Source: Streptomyces cucumeris | GTDB taxonomy: Bacteria > Actinomycetota > Actinomycetes > Streptomycetales > Streptomycetaceae | Direction: 5' to 3' | DNA: 64,000 nucleotides | NCBI RefSeq assembly: GCF_024295805.1 | Contig: NZ_JANCLX010000006.1 | Span: 260,849 to 324,848, forward strand | Shown here: positions 24,009 through 30,154 of the stretch, in pieces | How positions within the stretch are numbered: position 1 is the first letter of the stretch | Layout of the letters: each line of letters opens with the position of its first letter | Program-made: the position numbers and the translations under genes | Notes under the pieces: generated by a model | Seen by the model: only the letters and a program-made list of their open reading frames with translations | Told to the model about the DNA's origin: nothing | The model's database searches: none

Positions 24009-24272
24009 CTAGGGGGCGATCGGGAAAAGGTGGGCGCTCTCCGAAGTCGTCTCGCTGACCACCGTGGTGCCGTAGAAGTCGAGAGAGCGTGTGTTCATCA
24101 CTCGCCCGGGGTTCACGGCCGCATAGAGCGCAAGCTTCGCGCTCATGTAGTCCATGGCGATCTGATCAAGCTCGGGAGTGCGCTCTACGTCCGGCGAGAA
24201 GGGGAAACCTTCGCTCGGGATGTCCTCGGCGAAAGAGAACCGGTATTCGCGGTTCGCGGAAGTGGTAGCCAT
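24009..24272 (-). CDS. Phage protein, unknown
   Basis: 87 residues starting MATTSANREYRFSFAEDIPS. Acidic, without membrane segments or recognisable motifs; a central helix (LDQIAMDYMSAKLALYAAVN) is the clearest element. Located between the tRNA genes and the terminase-side HNH gene. Function unknown. Confidence 0.6.
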   Translation of the reverse strand: MATTSANREYRFSFAEDIPSEGFPFSPDVERTPELDQIAMDYMSAKLALYAAVNPGRVMNTRSLDFYGTTVVSETTSESAHLFPIAP

Positions 24273-24295
24273 TGCGGAGCCTCGATCCGGGAAGG

Positions 24296-24305
24296 CGTGT
24301 AAACG
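24296..24305 (+). repeat. Family A site CGTGTAAACG
   Basis: Intergenic copy between tRNA-Asp and the gene starting at 24272, on the late transcript. Confidence 0.65.
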
Positions 24306-24310
24306 TGTTA

Positions 24311-24381
24311 GGCGCGCTACGGGATTCGAACCCGCGTTGCCCCCGGACAGGGGGAGTTCTAGGCCGCTGAACTAAGCGCGC
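24311..24381 (-). tRNA. tRNA-Asp (GTC)
   Basis: The acceptor stem GCGCGCT/AGCGCGC pairs perfectly. The D arm is GTTC/GAAC, the anticodon loop CTGTCCG places GTC after U33, and the T arm is CGGG-TTCGAAT-CCCG. The 71-nt length is slightly short: the base between D and anticodon stems and part of the variable loop are missing, and one anticodon-stem pair is T/C. No CCA is encoded. It could be a degenerate phage tRNA. Confidence 0.75.
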
Positions 24382-24437
24382 GTTCCCTCCGTCAGGTGAT
24401 CAGCCCGAGTTTCAGGAACAGGGGAGCTACCCCATCG

Positions 24438-24509
24438 CTGGTGTGGAAGGAATCGAACCCTCGACGTGCGGGTTTGGAAGCCGCCGCTCTACCACTGAGC
24501 TACACACCA
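24438..24509 (-). tRNA. tRNA-Trp (CCA)
   Basis: 72 nt. The acceptor TGGTGTG/CACACCA is fully paired with discriminator G73 (as in tRNA-Trp). The D arm is GCTC/GAGC, the T arm GAGGG-TTCGATT-CCTTC, and the variable loop 5 nt. The anticodon loop TTCCAAA gives CCA by numbering; the innermost anticodon-stem pair is C/C. A TCC (Gly) reading would require a shifted stem and is less likely. Confidence 0.7.
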
Positions 24510-24558
24510 CCGGGCGCCAGCGCTTCACTGAGAGGCTGCCTGGCGCAAGACAAGAAGG

Positions 24559-24606
24559 GAGCCCCCACGGAGCGCGACCGCCCTTCGCGGGTCGACGTGG
24601 GGGCTC
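24559..24606. terminator. Terminator-like hairpin between small terminase and tRNAs
   Basis: GAGCCCCCACG / CGTGGGGGCTC, 11-bp perfect stem enclosing an inner GC-rich hairpin. It may separate tRNA transcription from the terminase transcript or act as a processing structure. Confidence 0.6.
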
Positions 24607-24642
24607 AACCCCGGCGCCTGGGAGGGCGCCTGAGTGCCCCTG

Positions 24643-25104
24643 TCAGCTCAGGAGAGACAGAACCTGAGCGTCGGGGCCGTCCTCGGCCGCAGACGGCACA
24701 GAGAGCCGCGTACGGTCCGAGGGAGACAGGCCGAAGCGGCTACCGAACTTCAGCATCAAGTCGGCCGCGTCGCGCATCACTTGAGCCGCCGGGTTTTTGA
24801 CAAGGCCGCCGTCTCGGCCGGCCACAAGCGGGCCGTACTCGGCCATGGCTTCCCGGGCCGCGTTGAACGTAGCCCAGGCTTCGCAGTAGGCCACCAGATA
24901 CGCGCGGTCGACCCGCGCCAGAAGGCCCAGGCCGTCAAGCTCGGGCACGATCCGGCCCCACTCGGCCAGGGCTTCGCCCTTGAGGTCCGCGGGCGGCCTG
25001 GGGGCGCCCCTCGTCGGCTCCGGCTCGGTGCCGTTCAGCCGCTTCTTCGACGGGTTCCCCTTCAGCTCGACCAGCTTGGAAGGGGTCGGGGGCGGTCCGG
25101 GCAC
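24643..25104 (-). CDS. Terminase small subunit, P27 family
   Basis: 153 residues from GTG 25104, chosen for GAGAGAGG 8 bp upstream; an in-frame GTG at 25203 would add 33 residues. The family hallmark PPPTPSKLVELKGNPSKKRL and NGTEPEPTRGAPRPP opens the protein. Helical segments follow (LAEWGRIVPELDGLGLLARV, AYLVAYCEAWATFNAAREAM), ending with the SRFGLSPSDRTRLSV motif. It recognises packaging-initiation DNA and delivers it to TerL. Confidence 0.9.
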   Translation of the reverse strand: MPGPPPTPSKLVELKGNPSKKRLNGTEPEPTRGAPRPPADLKGEALAEWGRIVPELDGLGLLARVDRAYLVAYCEAWATFNAAREAMAEYGPLVAGRDGGLVKNPAAQVMRDAADLMLKFGSRFGLSPSDRTRLSVPSAAEDGPDAQVLSLLS

Positions 25105-25492
25105 GGCTGCAACCTCTCTCGGGTCTGAATTCCCCTTTCTGGGAAACACTTCTGTCAATTGCGCGGAGTCATCCGCGCTGGTCAACGGCCTAGGCGGTTG
25201 CACGCTCCGCTAACCGGAGCCATCCGGATTCCCACGAACTCAGGCGAACCCCCGCGCGCTCGCAGAGAGGGAAGGCGGCGGGTGCGGGGAAGGGGCCCCA
25301 GATCGTTTCGACCTCCCCCTACCGGCCTCGAAGGGCCGAGACTCTGAACCAGGATGCTCGTCAGTGCGTGATCTGGTGTGGTCTCGGCCTGGCCGTAAGC
25401 AGAGCGGTCGACTCCCCGGGCGCGCCGGTCGCATCGAATGCCCTGCCGTCTTCACGGCGAGCCTTTCGGCTCATCGCGGGGATTGTGCGGGG
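25105..25492. other. Non-coding region between HNH and small terminase
   Basis: About 390 bp without a gene I can support. In cos-type HK97-like phages the packaging site often lies between the terminal HNH gene and the small terminase, so this is the natural place to look for cos. I see no definite cos end from sequence alone. Confidence 0.35.
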
Positions 25493-25816
25493 TTAGTACC
25501 GCTTCCCTTTTCGGTAGTCGTTCTCTCGTCGTGTATTGCATGAGCGACAGAGAACACGAACGTTGTCGATCACGTTCGTCCCACCTTCCTTCAATGGAAG
25601 GATGTGGTCCCCGGTTAGGTCATTGCCTGTTCCGCAGAAAGAACAGTAGGGCTGAAGCCTGATGGCTTCGGCTCTTACCTTCTGCCATTGATAGTCATAG
25701 CGTCCACGCGTGCGCGTGTTCTTGCTCTTGTGCTTGCGTGGTGCGTTAGCGCATAGGGCACATGATGTGCCCAGGGCATAGAGCTTCTTATGCCTACTGC
25801 ACATGCTGTATGGCAT
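25493..25816 (-). CDS. HNH endonuclease
   Basis: 107 residues. An N-terminal CSRHKKLYALGTSCALC knuckle is followed by a basic stretch (RKHKSKNTRTRGRYDYQWQK). The HNH core is YCSFCGTGNDLTGDHILPLK with catalytic His, and NVRVLCRSCNTRRENDYRKG. It is the first gene of the leftward late operon, directly before the small terminase, the usual position of a packaging-associated HNH nuclease. Confidence 0.9.
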   Translation of the reverse strand: MPYSMCSRHKKLYALGTSCALCANAPRKHKSKNTRTRGRYDYQWQKVRAEAIRLQPYCSFCGTGNDLTGDHILPLKEGGTNVIDNVRVLCRSCNTRRENDYRKGKRY

Positions 25817-25882
25817 GGGGATAGCACCCCCTTCCGGGGGTGCCCCCTGTATTGGGGCGGCCTGTTGGCCGCTTCTTCATTA

Positions 25883-25898
25883 GCTATAGACCTGTTGC
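25883..25898 (+). repeat. Family C motif GCTATAGACCTGTTGC
   Basis: Matches the tape-measure copy at 11738 except for one missing base near the end. Located among the hairpins. Confidence 0.5.
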
Positions 25899-26079
25899 TA
25901 TGCCCAGGCTCTTACGGCCTGGGCTGAAGAAGTTCCTTCTATAGGGGCGCCCTCGGGAGGGGCGCCCTTCTGCTACTGCTCTCTGTCGTTCGCAGTAGCT
26001 CTATAGCTCTGGCCCCCGATCCCCCCGGTCTTCGCTCGCTCCGCTCACTCAGCCCGACCCCCTTACCCCCTGCGGGGCC

Positions 26080-26094
26080 TGTAGACCTGTTAGC
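26080..26094 (+). repeat. Family C motif TGTAGACCTGTTAGC
   Basis: Third copy, sharing TAGACCTGTTAGC with the copy at 11738. Confidence 0.5.
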
Positions 26095-26260
26095 TCGGCC
26101 AGGGCCTCACCGAGGGCCGCTGACCTGGGCAGCGTTGATTCCGCCAGGGCAGCGAAGCTAGGTTTTGGAGGACCAGAAGGGGCGGCGCCGAGGGGTGCCG
26201 TTCCGCTCACCCCATCGACCGCCCGGAGCCACCCCGGCCCGGTTTTCATGCGGTCGGTAA

Positions 26261-26274
26261 CTAGTATTTGGAAT
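26261..26274 (-). repeat. Family B motif, copy 5
   Basis: CTAGTATTTGGAAT on the top strand, 9 bp before the GTG at 26284, in the sense orientation of that gene. The following GGTGG may serve as ribosome site. Confidence 0.65.
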
Positions 26275-26283
26275 GGTGGCCCC

Positions 26284-26472
26284 GTGACGCTGGTCAAGGC
26301 TGTCGAGATGATCCGGCCCTTCGAGGGCCTGCCCCACCACGAAACGGCCGTGGCGCAACTTCACGTCGCGGCCGGCCGCGGGAAGAGGGAGCTTCACCAG
26401 GCCGCCTATCGAATGCGAAACGCCTTCGTCGCCTACGACTACGCCGTCAGCTACGGAAAGGCCGAATCGTGA
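26284..26472 (+). CDS. Small phage early protein, unknown
   Basis: 62 residues from GTG 26284. Predicted helical (VKAVEMIRPFEGLPHHETAV, GRGKRELHQAAYRMRNAFVA) with several His and Arg residues; possibly a small nucleic-acid-binding protein. It is the first gene of the rightward operon and overlaps the next gene by 4 bp (GTGA). Family B motif lies just upstream. Confidence 0.6.
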   Translation: MTLVKAVEMIRPFEGLPHHETAVAQLHVAAGRGKRELHQAAYRMRNAFVAYDYAVSYGKAES

Positions 26473-26600
26473 GCGATGAATCCGTATCCCTGCTGTTCGG
26501 CCTGGCCATCCTCGGAGTCTTCAATCTGGCTCTGTTCGTGGTCCTGACCCTGAATGAACTTCGCGAAGAACGGCCTAAGAGGGGGAAGCACCGTGGATAG
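26469..26600 (+). CDS. Small single-pass membrane protein
   Basis: 43 residues from GTG 26469. An N-terminal SDESVS leads into one hydrophobic helix (LLFGLAILGVFNLALFVVLT) and a charged tail (NELREERPKRGKHRG). Orientation would place the basic tail in the cytoplasm. It overlaps both neighbours. A superinfection-exclusion role is conceivable but not shown. Confidence 0.55.
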   Translation: MSDESVSLLFGLAILGVFNLALFVVLTLNELREERPKRGKHRG

Positions 26601-26691
26601 CGAAGTGATCGAGCTGGACAGCCTTCCGGCCGAGGAGAGAGAGCGAATTCTGAAGGATCTCTTCGAAGGGGTCGAGAACGACTGTGAGTAG
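26593..26691 (+). CDS. Very small acidic phage protein
   Basis: 32 residues from GTG 26593, with GGGGGAAG upstream. Strongly acidic and helical (SEVIELDSLPAEERERILKD LFEGVENDCE). It is held in place by overlaps with both neighbouring genes. Function unknown; acidic peptides of this size can be DNA-mimic inhibitors, which is speculation. Confidence 0.5.
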   Translation: MDSEVIELDSLPAEERERILKDLFEGVENDCE

Positions 26692-27211
26692 CGGGGCCTC
26701 GACGGTCCCCCGCATCTTGGAACTGTGCGCCGGTTACGGCGGGGTCGGGATGGCTGTAGAGGCACTAACGGGGGGTCGGGTTGCATGGGTCGCGGACAAC
26801 GATCCGAGTAAGGCCCTGATTCTGGCGCGACGGTTCCCCGGAGTGCCGAATCTCGGGGACATTACTGAAATTGACTGGTCGACGCTCTCCGAACACGGCG
26901 TAGACATCATCACGGCCGGTTTTCCGTGCCAGGACATCAGCAATGCGGGGAAACGGGTTGGTATCGAAGGGTCGCGCTCGGGAATCTGGGCGAACGTATC
27001 GGACGCCGTTCGCATTCTTCAGCCGAGACTCGTCTTCCTGGAAAACGTCTCCGCCATCCGAAGCCGAGGACTCTCCCGAGTACTCGGGGACCTGGCCGCG
27101 TGCGGGTATGACGCGGTCTGGACGTGCTACCGAGCTTCCGCCGCTGGTGCCCCCCACCACCGCGATAGGTGGTTTCTCGTTGCCGCTCCTGCCGACCCCA
27201 ACGGCCGCTGA
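26684..27211 (+). CDS. C5-cytosine DNA methyltransferase, N-terminal part
   Basis: 175 residues from GTG 26684. Contains the AdoMet motif I (LELCAGYGGVGMAVEAL), catalytic motif IV with Pro-Cys (GFPCQDISNAGKRVGIEGSR), motif VI (FLENV) and motif VIII (GAPHHRDRWFLVA), then stops. The target-recognition region and motifs IX-X are encoded in the next frame (27180-27773). Either a +1 frameshift (mutation, sequencing error or programmed) has split one gene, or it is the large subunit of a two-chain enzyme like M.AquI. It methylates cytosine C5 if complemented. Confidence 0.85.
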   Translation: MSSGASTVPRILELCAGYGGVGMAVEALTGGRVAWVADNDPSKALILARRFPGVPNLGDITEIDWSTLSEHGVDIITAGFPCQDISNAGKRVGIEGSRSGIWANVSDAVRILQPRLVFLENVSAIRSRGLSRVLGDLAACGYDAVWTCYRASAAGAPHHRDRWFLVAAPADPNGR

Positions 27212-27773
27212 CGGCCGCCGAGGACCGGACTACGCGAAGGCCGCTCGGCCTGGGGCTGGTGGCGACGATCTCGTAACCGCCATGGCCCGACTGTGGCCCC
27301 GGGACAAGACCGAGAAGCTACTGAAGACCCCCACGGCGAATCTGTCGCGCAACGGCGCCCCGCAGCACCCCGACAAGCGGAAAGAGGGCGGCCACGGCCC
27401 GACCCTCGAAGACGAAGTGTGCTTCCTACTGAACGTCGAGCCTGGGGCCGACTACGGAGGGGACTTCAGCCCCTCGGGCTGGTGGGGCGACTTCGCGCCC
27501 GCCGTCCGCCGATGGGAAGTCCTCACGGGGCAACCGGCGCCCGTGCCGGTCGAGTACGGGCCGCGCGGCGGCCTTCGCCTGGCCCCCCGCTTCGCTGAGT
27601 GGCTGATGGGGATCGTGCCCGGCTGGATCACGAAGGTCGACGGCCTCGACCGCGGCCAACAGTTGAAGGCCGTCGGTGACGGGGTTGTTCCTCAGCAAGC
27701 CTTCGCCGCGTTCGCTCACCTACTCGGGGAGCTGGAGAGGAGAGACGGTGCAAGCGTCGGCGACGTTGCCTAG
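27180..27773 (+). CDS. C5-cytosine DNA methyltransferase, C-terminal part
   Basis: The downstream frame encodes LPLLPTPTAADGRRGPDY, the variable recognition segment (LKTPTANLSRNGAPQHPDKR, VCFLLNVEPGADYGGDFSPS), a motif IX-like PRFAEWLMGIVPGW and motif X (QQLKAVGDGVVPQQAFAAFA). These are the usual second half of phage Dcm-type enzymes. A TTG at 27180 has AGGTGG 7 bp upstream, so independent translation is possible; an ATG at 27282 would drop the first conserved segment. It overlaps the first part by 32 bp and the next gene by 26 bp. Confidence 0.75.
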   Translation: MPLLPTPTAADGRRGPDYAKAARPGAGGDDLVTAMARLWPRDKTEKLLKTPTANLSRNGAPQHPDKRKEGGHGPTLEDEVCFLLNVEPGADYGGDFSPSGWWGDFAPAVRRWEVLTGQPAPVPVEYGPRGGLRLAPRFAEWLMGIVPGWITKVDGLDRGQQLKAVGDGVVPQQAFAAFAHLLGELERRDGASVGDVA

Positions 27774-28395
27774 CGAAGAGATGGCCAGGGCCGTATACAA
27801 CGCCCTGTGCTTCCTTCCGGCGCGAGCGATGGTGAAGACCGCGCGGATTCAACTCGGCCCCGCCGGCCTCACGGTGACGGGTACGGACGGGTACGCAATT
27901 GGCCAGGACGCGGCGCCGGTTGAGGACTACGAAGGGCCCGCGGATGGCGTGACGCTGCACGTCGACCGGACCGCCCTGGCGGACCTCGACACGGGCGGCA
28001 GGAAGGATAAGAAGGGCTTCGGCAGGCTCGAAGTGAAGCCCGGTGACGGCCTGATTTTCCGGCCGGGCAACAACGACACCCCCACGGCGGCTCAGGACGC
28101 TTCGGCCCAGGCCGATGAACGGCTCTGGGGGATGCTCGACAGCCTGTTTACACGCCTCGACGGGCGGCCCCTGGCCGTGCCCGAGCTGGTCGCCTTCGAC
28201 CCCGCCCTTCTGGCGCGGTTCTCCAAGGTGAAGGCCCCGAAGGGGAAAGACGGCCTCGGCCGCGCGCTCGACATGTGCGTCTACGACTCGAAGGAACCGA
28301 TCCTGTGCAAGATCGGCCCTACCTTCCGGGGCGTGATCATGCCGATTGATCGGGAAGTGCACGAAGAGAACGTTGGCCAGGACGGCCTTTGGTAG
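27748..28395 (+). CDS. DnaN-like (sliding-clamp-like) phage protein
   Basis: 215 residues from GTG 27748, with GGAGAGGAGAGAC upstream. Segments resemble beta-clamp domains: SEEMARAVYNALCFLPARAM, LGPAGLTVTGTDGYAIGQDA (compare DnaN ATDGYRLA), and a C-terminal KIGPTFRGVIMPIDREVH like the clamp's last strand. It is shorter than DnaN (about 375), so it may be a two-domain remnant or a clamp mimic. A family A site lies within it. Confidence 0.55.
   Translation: MQASATLPSEEMARAVYNALCFLPARAMVKTARIQLGPAGLTVTGTDGYAIGQDAAPVEDYEGPADGVTLHVDRTALADLDTGGRKDKKGFGRLEVKPGDGLIFRPGNNDTPTAAQDASAQADERLWGMLDSLFTRLDGRPLAVPELVAFDPALLARFSKVKAPKGKDGLGRALDMCVYDSKEPILCKIGPTFRGVIMPIDREVHEENVGQDGLW
28145..28154 (-). repeat. 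Family A site within the DnaN-like gene
   Basis: CGTGTAAACA on the minus strand. The gene runs rightward, so the site keeps the same orientation relative to transcription as in the leftward operon. It codes CTG TTT ACA CGC. Confidence 0.65.
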
Positions 28396-28398
28396 CAA

Positions 28399-28430
28399 GA
28401 AGCCCCCGACCCTGAACGGTCGGGGGCTTC
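28399..28430. terminator. Bidirectional terminator of early and integrase operons
   Basis: GAAGCCCCCGACC / GGTCGGGGGCTTC, 13-bp perfect stem with a 6-nt loop, followed by TTG on the right and preceded by CAA on the left. It separates the converging early (rightward) and integrase (leftward) operons. Confidence 0.85.
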
Positions 28431-28448
28431 TTGCATTCCGTCACCGGA

Positions 28449-29000
28449 CTACTCGGCGCCTCGGTGCGACCCCTGGTAGGCGGCCAGGGCTTCACGGAAG
28501 CGCTGGCCCTGTTCACCCTTCGGGGCCTTGATTCGCGTCGGGTTCAGGTCCAGCACGGGCCGTCGGGCGTCCGTGACCGGCTTGCCGTTCTCGACAGCGC
28601 GGACAAAGGGAGCCAGGGCCAAGACCACCTTCTCTGAAAGAAGCGTGGTCCCGATCAGGGGGCGAGCCGCTTCGACCAGCTCGGCGGTAGCGGCTTCCTC
28701 CGGAACGGGGGTCTCCTCCGCTGCCGGAGCATCATCCGGGGGCGACGACTGCATGGGCGCGCCGAGTGAAGGGGCCCAATCCTCGATCGCTACGACCGCG
28801 TGACCGGTACGCGCGCTCTTCTTGGTCCGCGGTGCCGCCTGTTCGACGCCGAGGCCGTACAGCTCGACCAGCGGCCCCCTGTGCTCGCCGCAAAGGTCTA
28901 CGTCCTTCGGCTTTCCGCCCCTGATGATCGTGAAGCCCTCCACGTCATCGTCAGTGCCGCACACGTCGCACCTGACTAGCTCGATGACCTCTTTAGCCAC
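28449..29000 (-). CDS. Zinc-knuckle phage protein downstream of integrase
   Basis: 183 residues from GTG 29000, overlapping the integrase stop. The N-terminal 45 residues hold RCDVCGTDDDVEGFTII...VDLCGEHRGPLVELYG, a CxxC...CxxH zinc finger seen in Lsr2-associated and regulatory actinobacterial proteins. The middle is Pro/Glu-rich and disordered. The C-terminus has LLSEKVVLALAPFVRAVENG and a PKGEQGQRFREALAAYQGSH motif. It may be a DNA-binding partner of the integrase (excisionase-like or nucleoid-type), based on position only. Confidence 0.55.
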   Translation of the reverse strand: MAKEVIELVRCDVCGTDDDVEGFTIIRGGKPKDVDLCGEHRGPLVELYGLGVEQAAPRTKKSARTGHAVVAIEDWAPSLGAPMQSSPPDDAPAAEETPVPEEAATAELVEAARPLIGTTLLSEKVVLALAPFVRAVENGKPVTDARRPVLDLNPTRIKAPKGEQGQRFREALAAYQGSHRGAE

Positions 29001-30069
29001 GGCTTCCCCTCCTCTCGTCCAGCACGACGAGCTTACCGCCGTCGAGATCGGCCATAAGGAACGGCTTGCCCTTGATCATGTCGGCGTAACGCTGCCGTTC
29101 GATGTCAAGACCTAGGTACCGCTCGGTCGTACTCACTTCCTTGTGGTTCAACGCCGCCTGCACGATCCGAAGCGCGTTGTCGTGCCCGTGCGCTCGGGCA
29201 TCTTCGTAGAGGATGCGGGCGAAGGAACGGCGCAAGGTGTGCCAGGCATCCCCGGGGTCAAGCTCAATCCCCGCGGCTTCGGCGACATCCTTGATGATCA
29301 CATGCGGATGACTGATCATCCCTTCGGGATTCAGGACTCGATCCCGGTTCGGCTCCTGGGCGTGGCCGGCCTTGAAGAAGGGCCGAAGGCAGACCGGAAA
29401 CAGGTAGTGGTTCCGCTTCAGCGTTCCCGCGGCTTCCGTGTAGGTGGTCAGCCAGGACCGAAGCTCTTGTTCCAGGTCGAGAGAGAGCGGAAGAGTCACC
29501 TCTTCCTTCGTCTTCGGGAGGTAGACGTACAGCTCCCCCTTCTGGAAGGACACGTCTCGGACGCGCATCCGCACGGCCTCGGAGATGCGAAGACCCGTGT
29601 TGGCTACGAAGGCGATCAAGGCTCGGTCCCGCGGGAAGGCCGCCGCGTTGAGGAGTAGTCGAAGCTCGGCGCGCGTCATCCGATAGCGGCTCCGGTTGCT
29701 CTGAGTGGACTTCTCCCGAAGGCCCTCGGTGAGCTGTTCCATCGTTCGGAGGGTCCATTCCCGCCGCTCACACCACCGCAGGAAACTGCGGATGCTCATC
29801 CGGTAGTTCGCCAAGGTCGTATCCCCCGCGTTCTCATGCAGGCCGCCGGGCCCATAGAAGAAATCTTCGACGTGGTGACTCCGCAGTGAACTTACGTGGC
29901 AGTCATCGACCCGCGCGACGAAGCGCCGGAACAGGCTCCGCAGGTAGTACATCGGCCGATCCTCGGTCGGATTGCCAGACCGAGACCGGCTCTTCTTCCC
30001 CTGGGCTTCTCGCTGAGCGACATACTCGTTCGTCGCGATACTAAGTTTTGGAGTAACAGACCTGGCCAT
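28993..30069 (-). CDS. Phage integrase, tyrosine recombinase
   Basis: 358 residues from ATG 30069; a GTG at 30096 would add nine. The N-terminal SAM-like core-binding domain covers about 20-145 (RSHHVEDFFYGPGGLHENAG, TTLANYRMSIRSFLRWCERR). The catalytic domain shows TGLRISEA (Arg I), the beta2-3 Lys region (LPKTKEEVTLPL), HTLRRSF (His/Arg II), LNHKEVSTTERYL (His III and nucleophile Tyr). It catalyses integration and excision. It reads away from the right junction, the normal int-attP layout. Confidence 0.95.
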   Translation of the reverse strand: MARSVTPKLSIATNEYVAQREAQGKKSRSRSGNPTEDRPMYYLRSLFRRFVARVDDCHVSSLRSHHVEDFFYGPGGLHENAGDTTLANYRMSIRSFLRWCERREWTLRTMEQLTEGLREKSTQSNRSRYRMTRAELRLLLNAAAFPRDRALIAFVANTGLRISEAVRMRVRDVSFQKGELYVYLPKTKEEVTLPLSLDLEQELRSWLTTYTEAAGTLKRNHYLFPVCLRPFFKAGHAQEPNRDRVLNPEGMISHPHVIIKDVAEAAGIELDPGDAWHTLRRSFARILYEDARAHGHDNALRIVQAALNHKEVSTTERYLGLDIERQRYADMIKGKPFLMADLDGGKLVVLDERRGSRG

Positions 30070-30140
30070 CCCAAACCTACCCTTCGGCGCGTCCACTCGA
30101 CCGCCGCGCGGCAGGTCTGATCAGCGACTTCCAGGGAATC

Positions 30141-30154
30141 CTAGCATTTGGAAA
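30141..30154 (-). repeat. Family B motif, degenerate copy at the right junction
   Basis: CTAGCATTTGGAAA on the top strand (two mismatches), followed by CTAGACTTCAGGACAA, which recalls the context of the copy at 15705. It lies between the integrase start and host DNA. Confidence 0.4.

Larger units (their letters stand above)
25817..26283. other. Divergent intergenic region with a hairpin array
   Basis: 467 bp separating the leftward late operon from the rightward early operon. It holds at least four hairpins: GCACCCCC-TTCC-GGGGGTGC (about 25826), CCCAGGC/GCCTGGG (about 25902), GGGCGCCC-N7-GGGCGCCC (about 25945) and CTACTGC/GCAGTAG (about 25972). Two family C motifs and one family B motif also occur here. 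It must contain promoters for both operons and may contain replication or packaging signals. Confidence 0.5.

Noticed and set aside
24438-24509. tRNA-Gly (TCC) as the identity of the second tRNA.
   Set aside because: Standard numbering from the D stem places CCA at 34-36, and discriminator G73 suits Trp; TCC would leave out base 26 and create more mismatched stem pairs.
25817-26100. A CRISPR array in the hairpin-rich intergenic region.
   Set aside because: The hairpins differ in sequence and spacing and there are no regular repeat-spacer units or cas genes.
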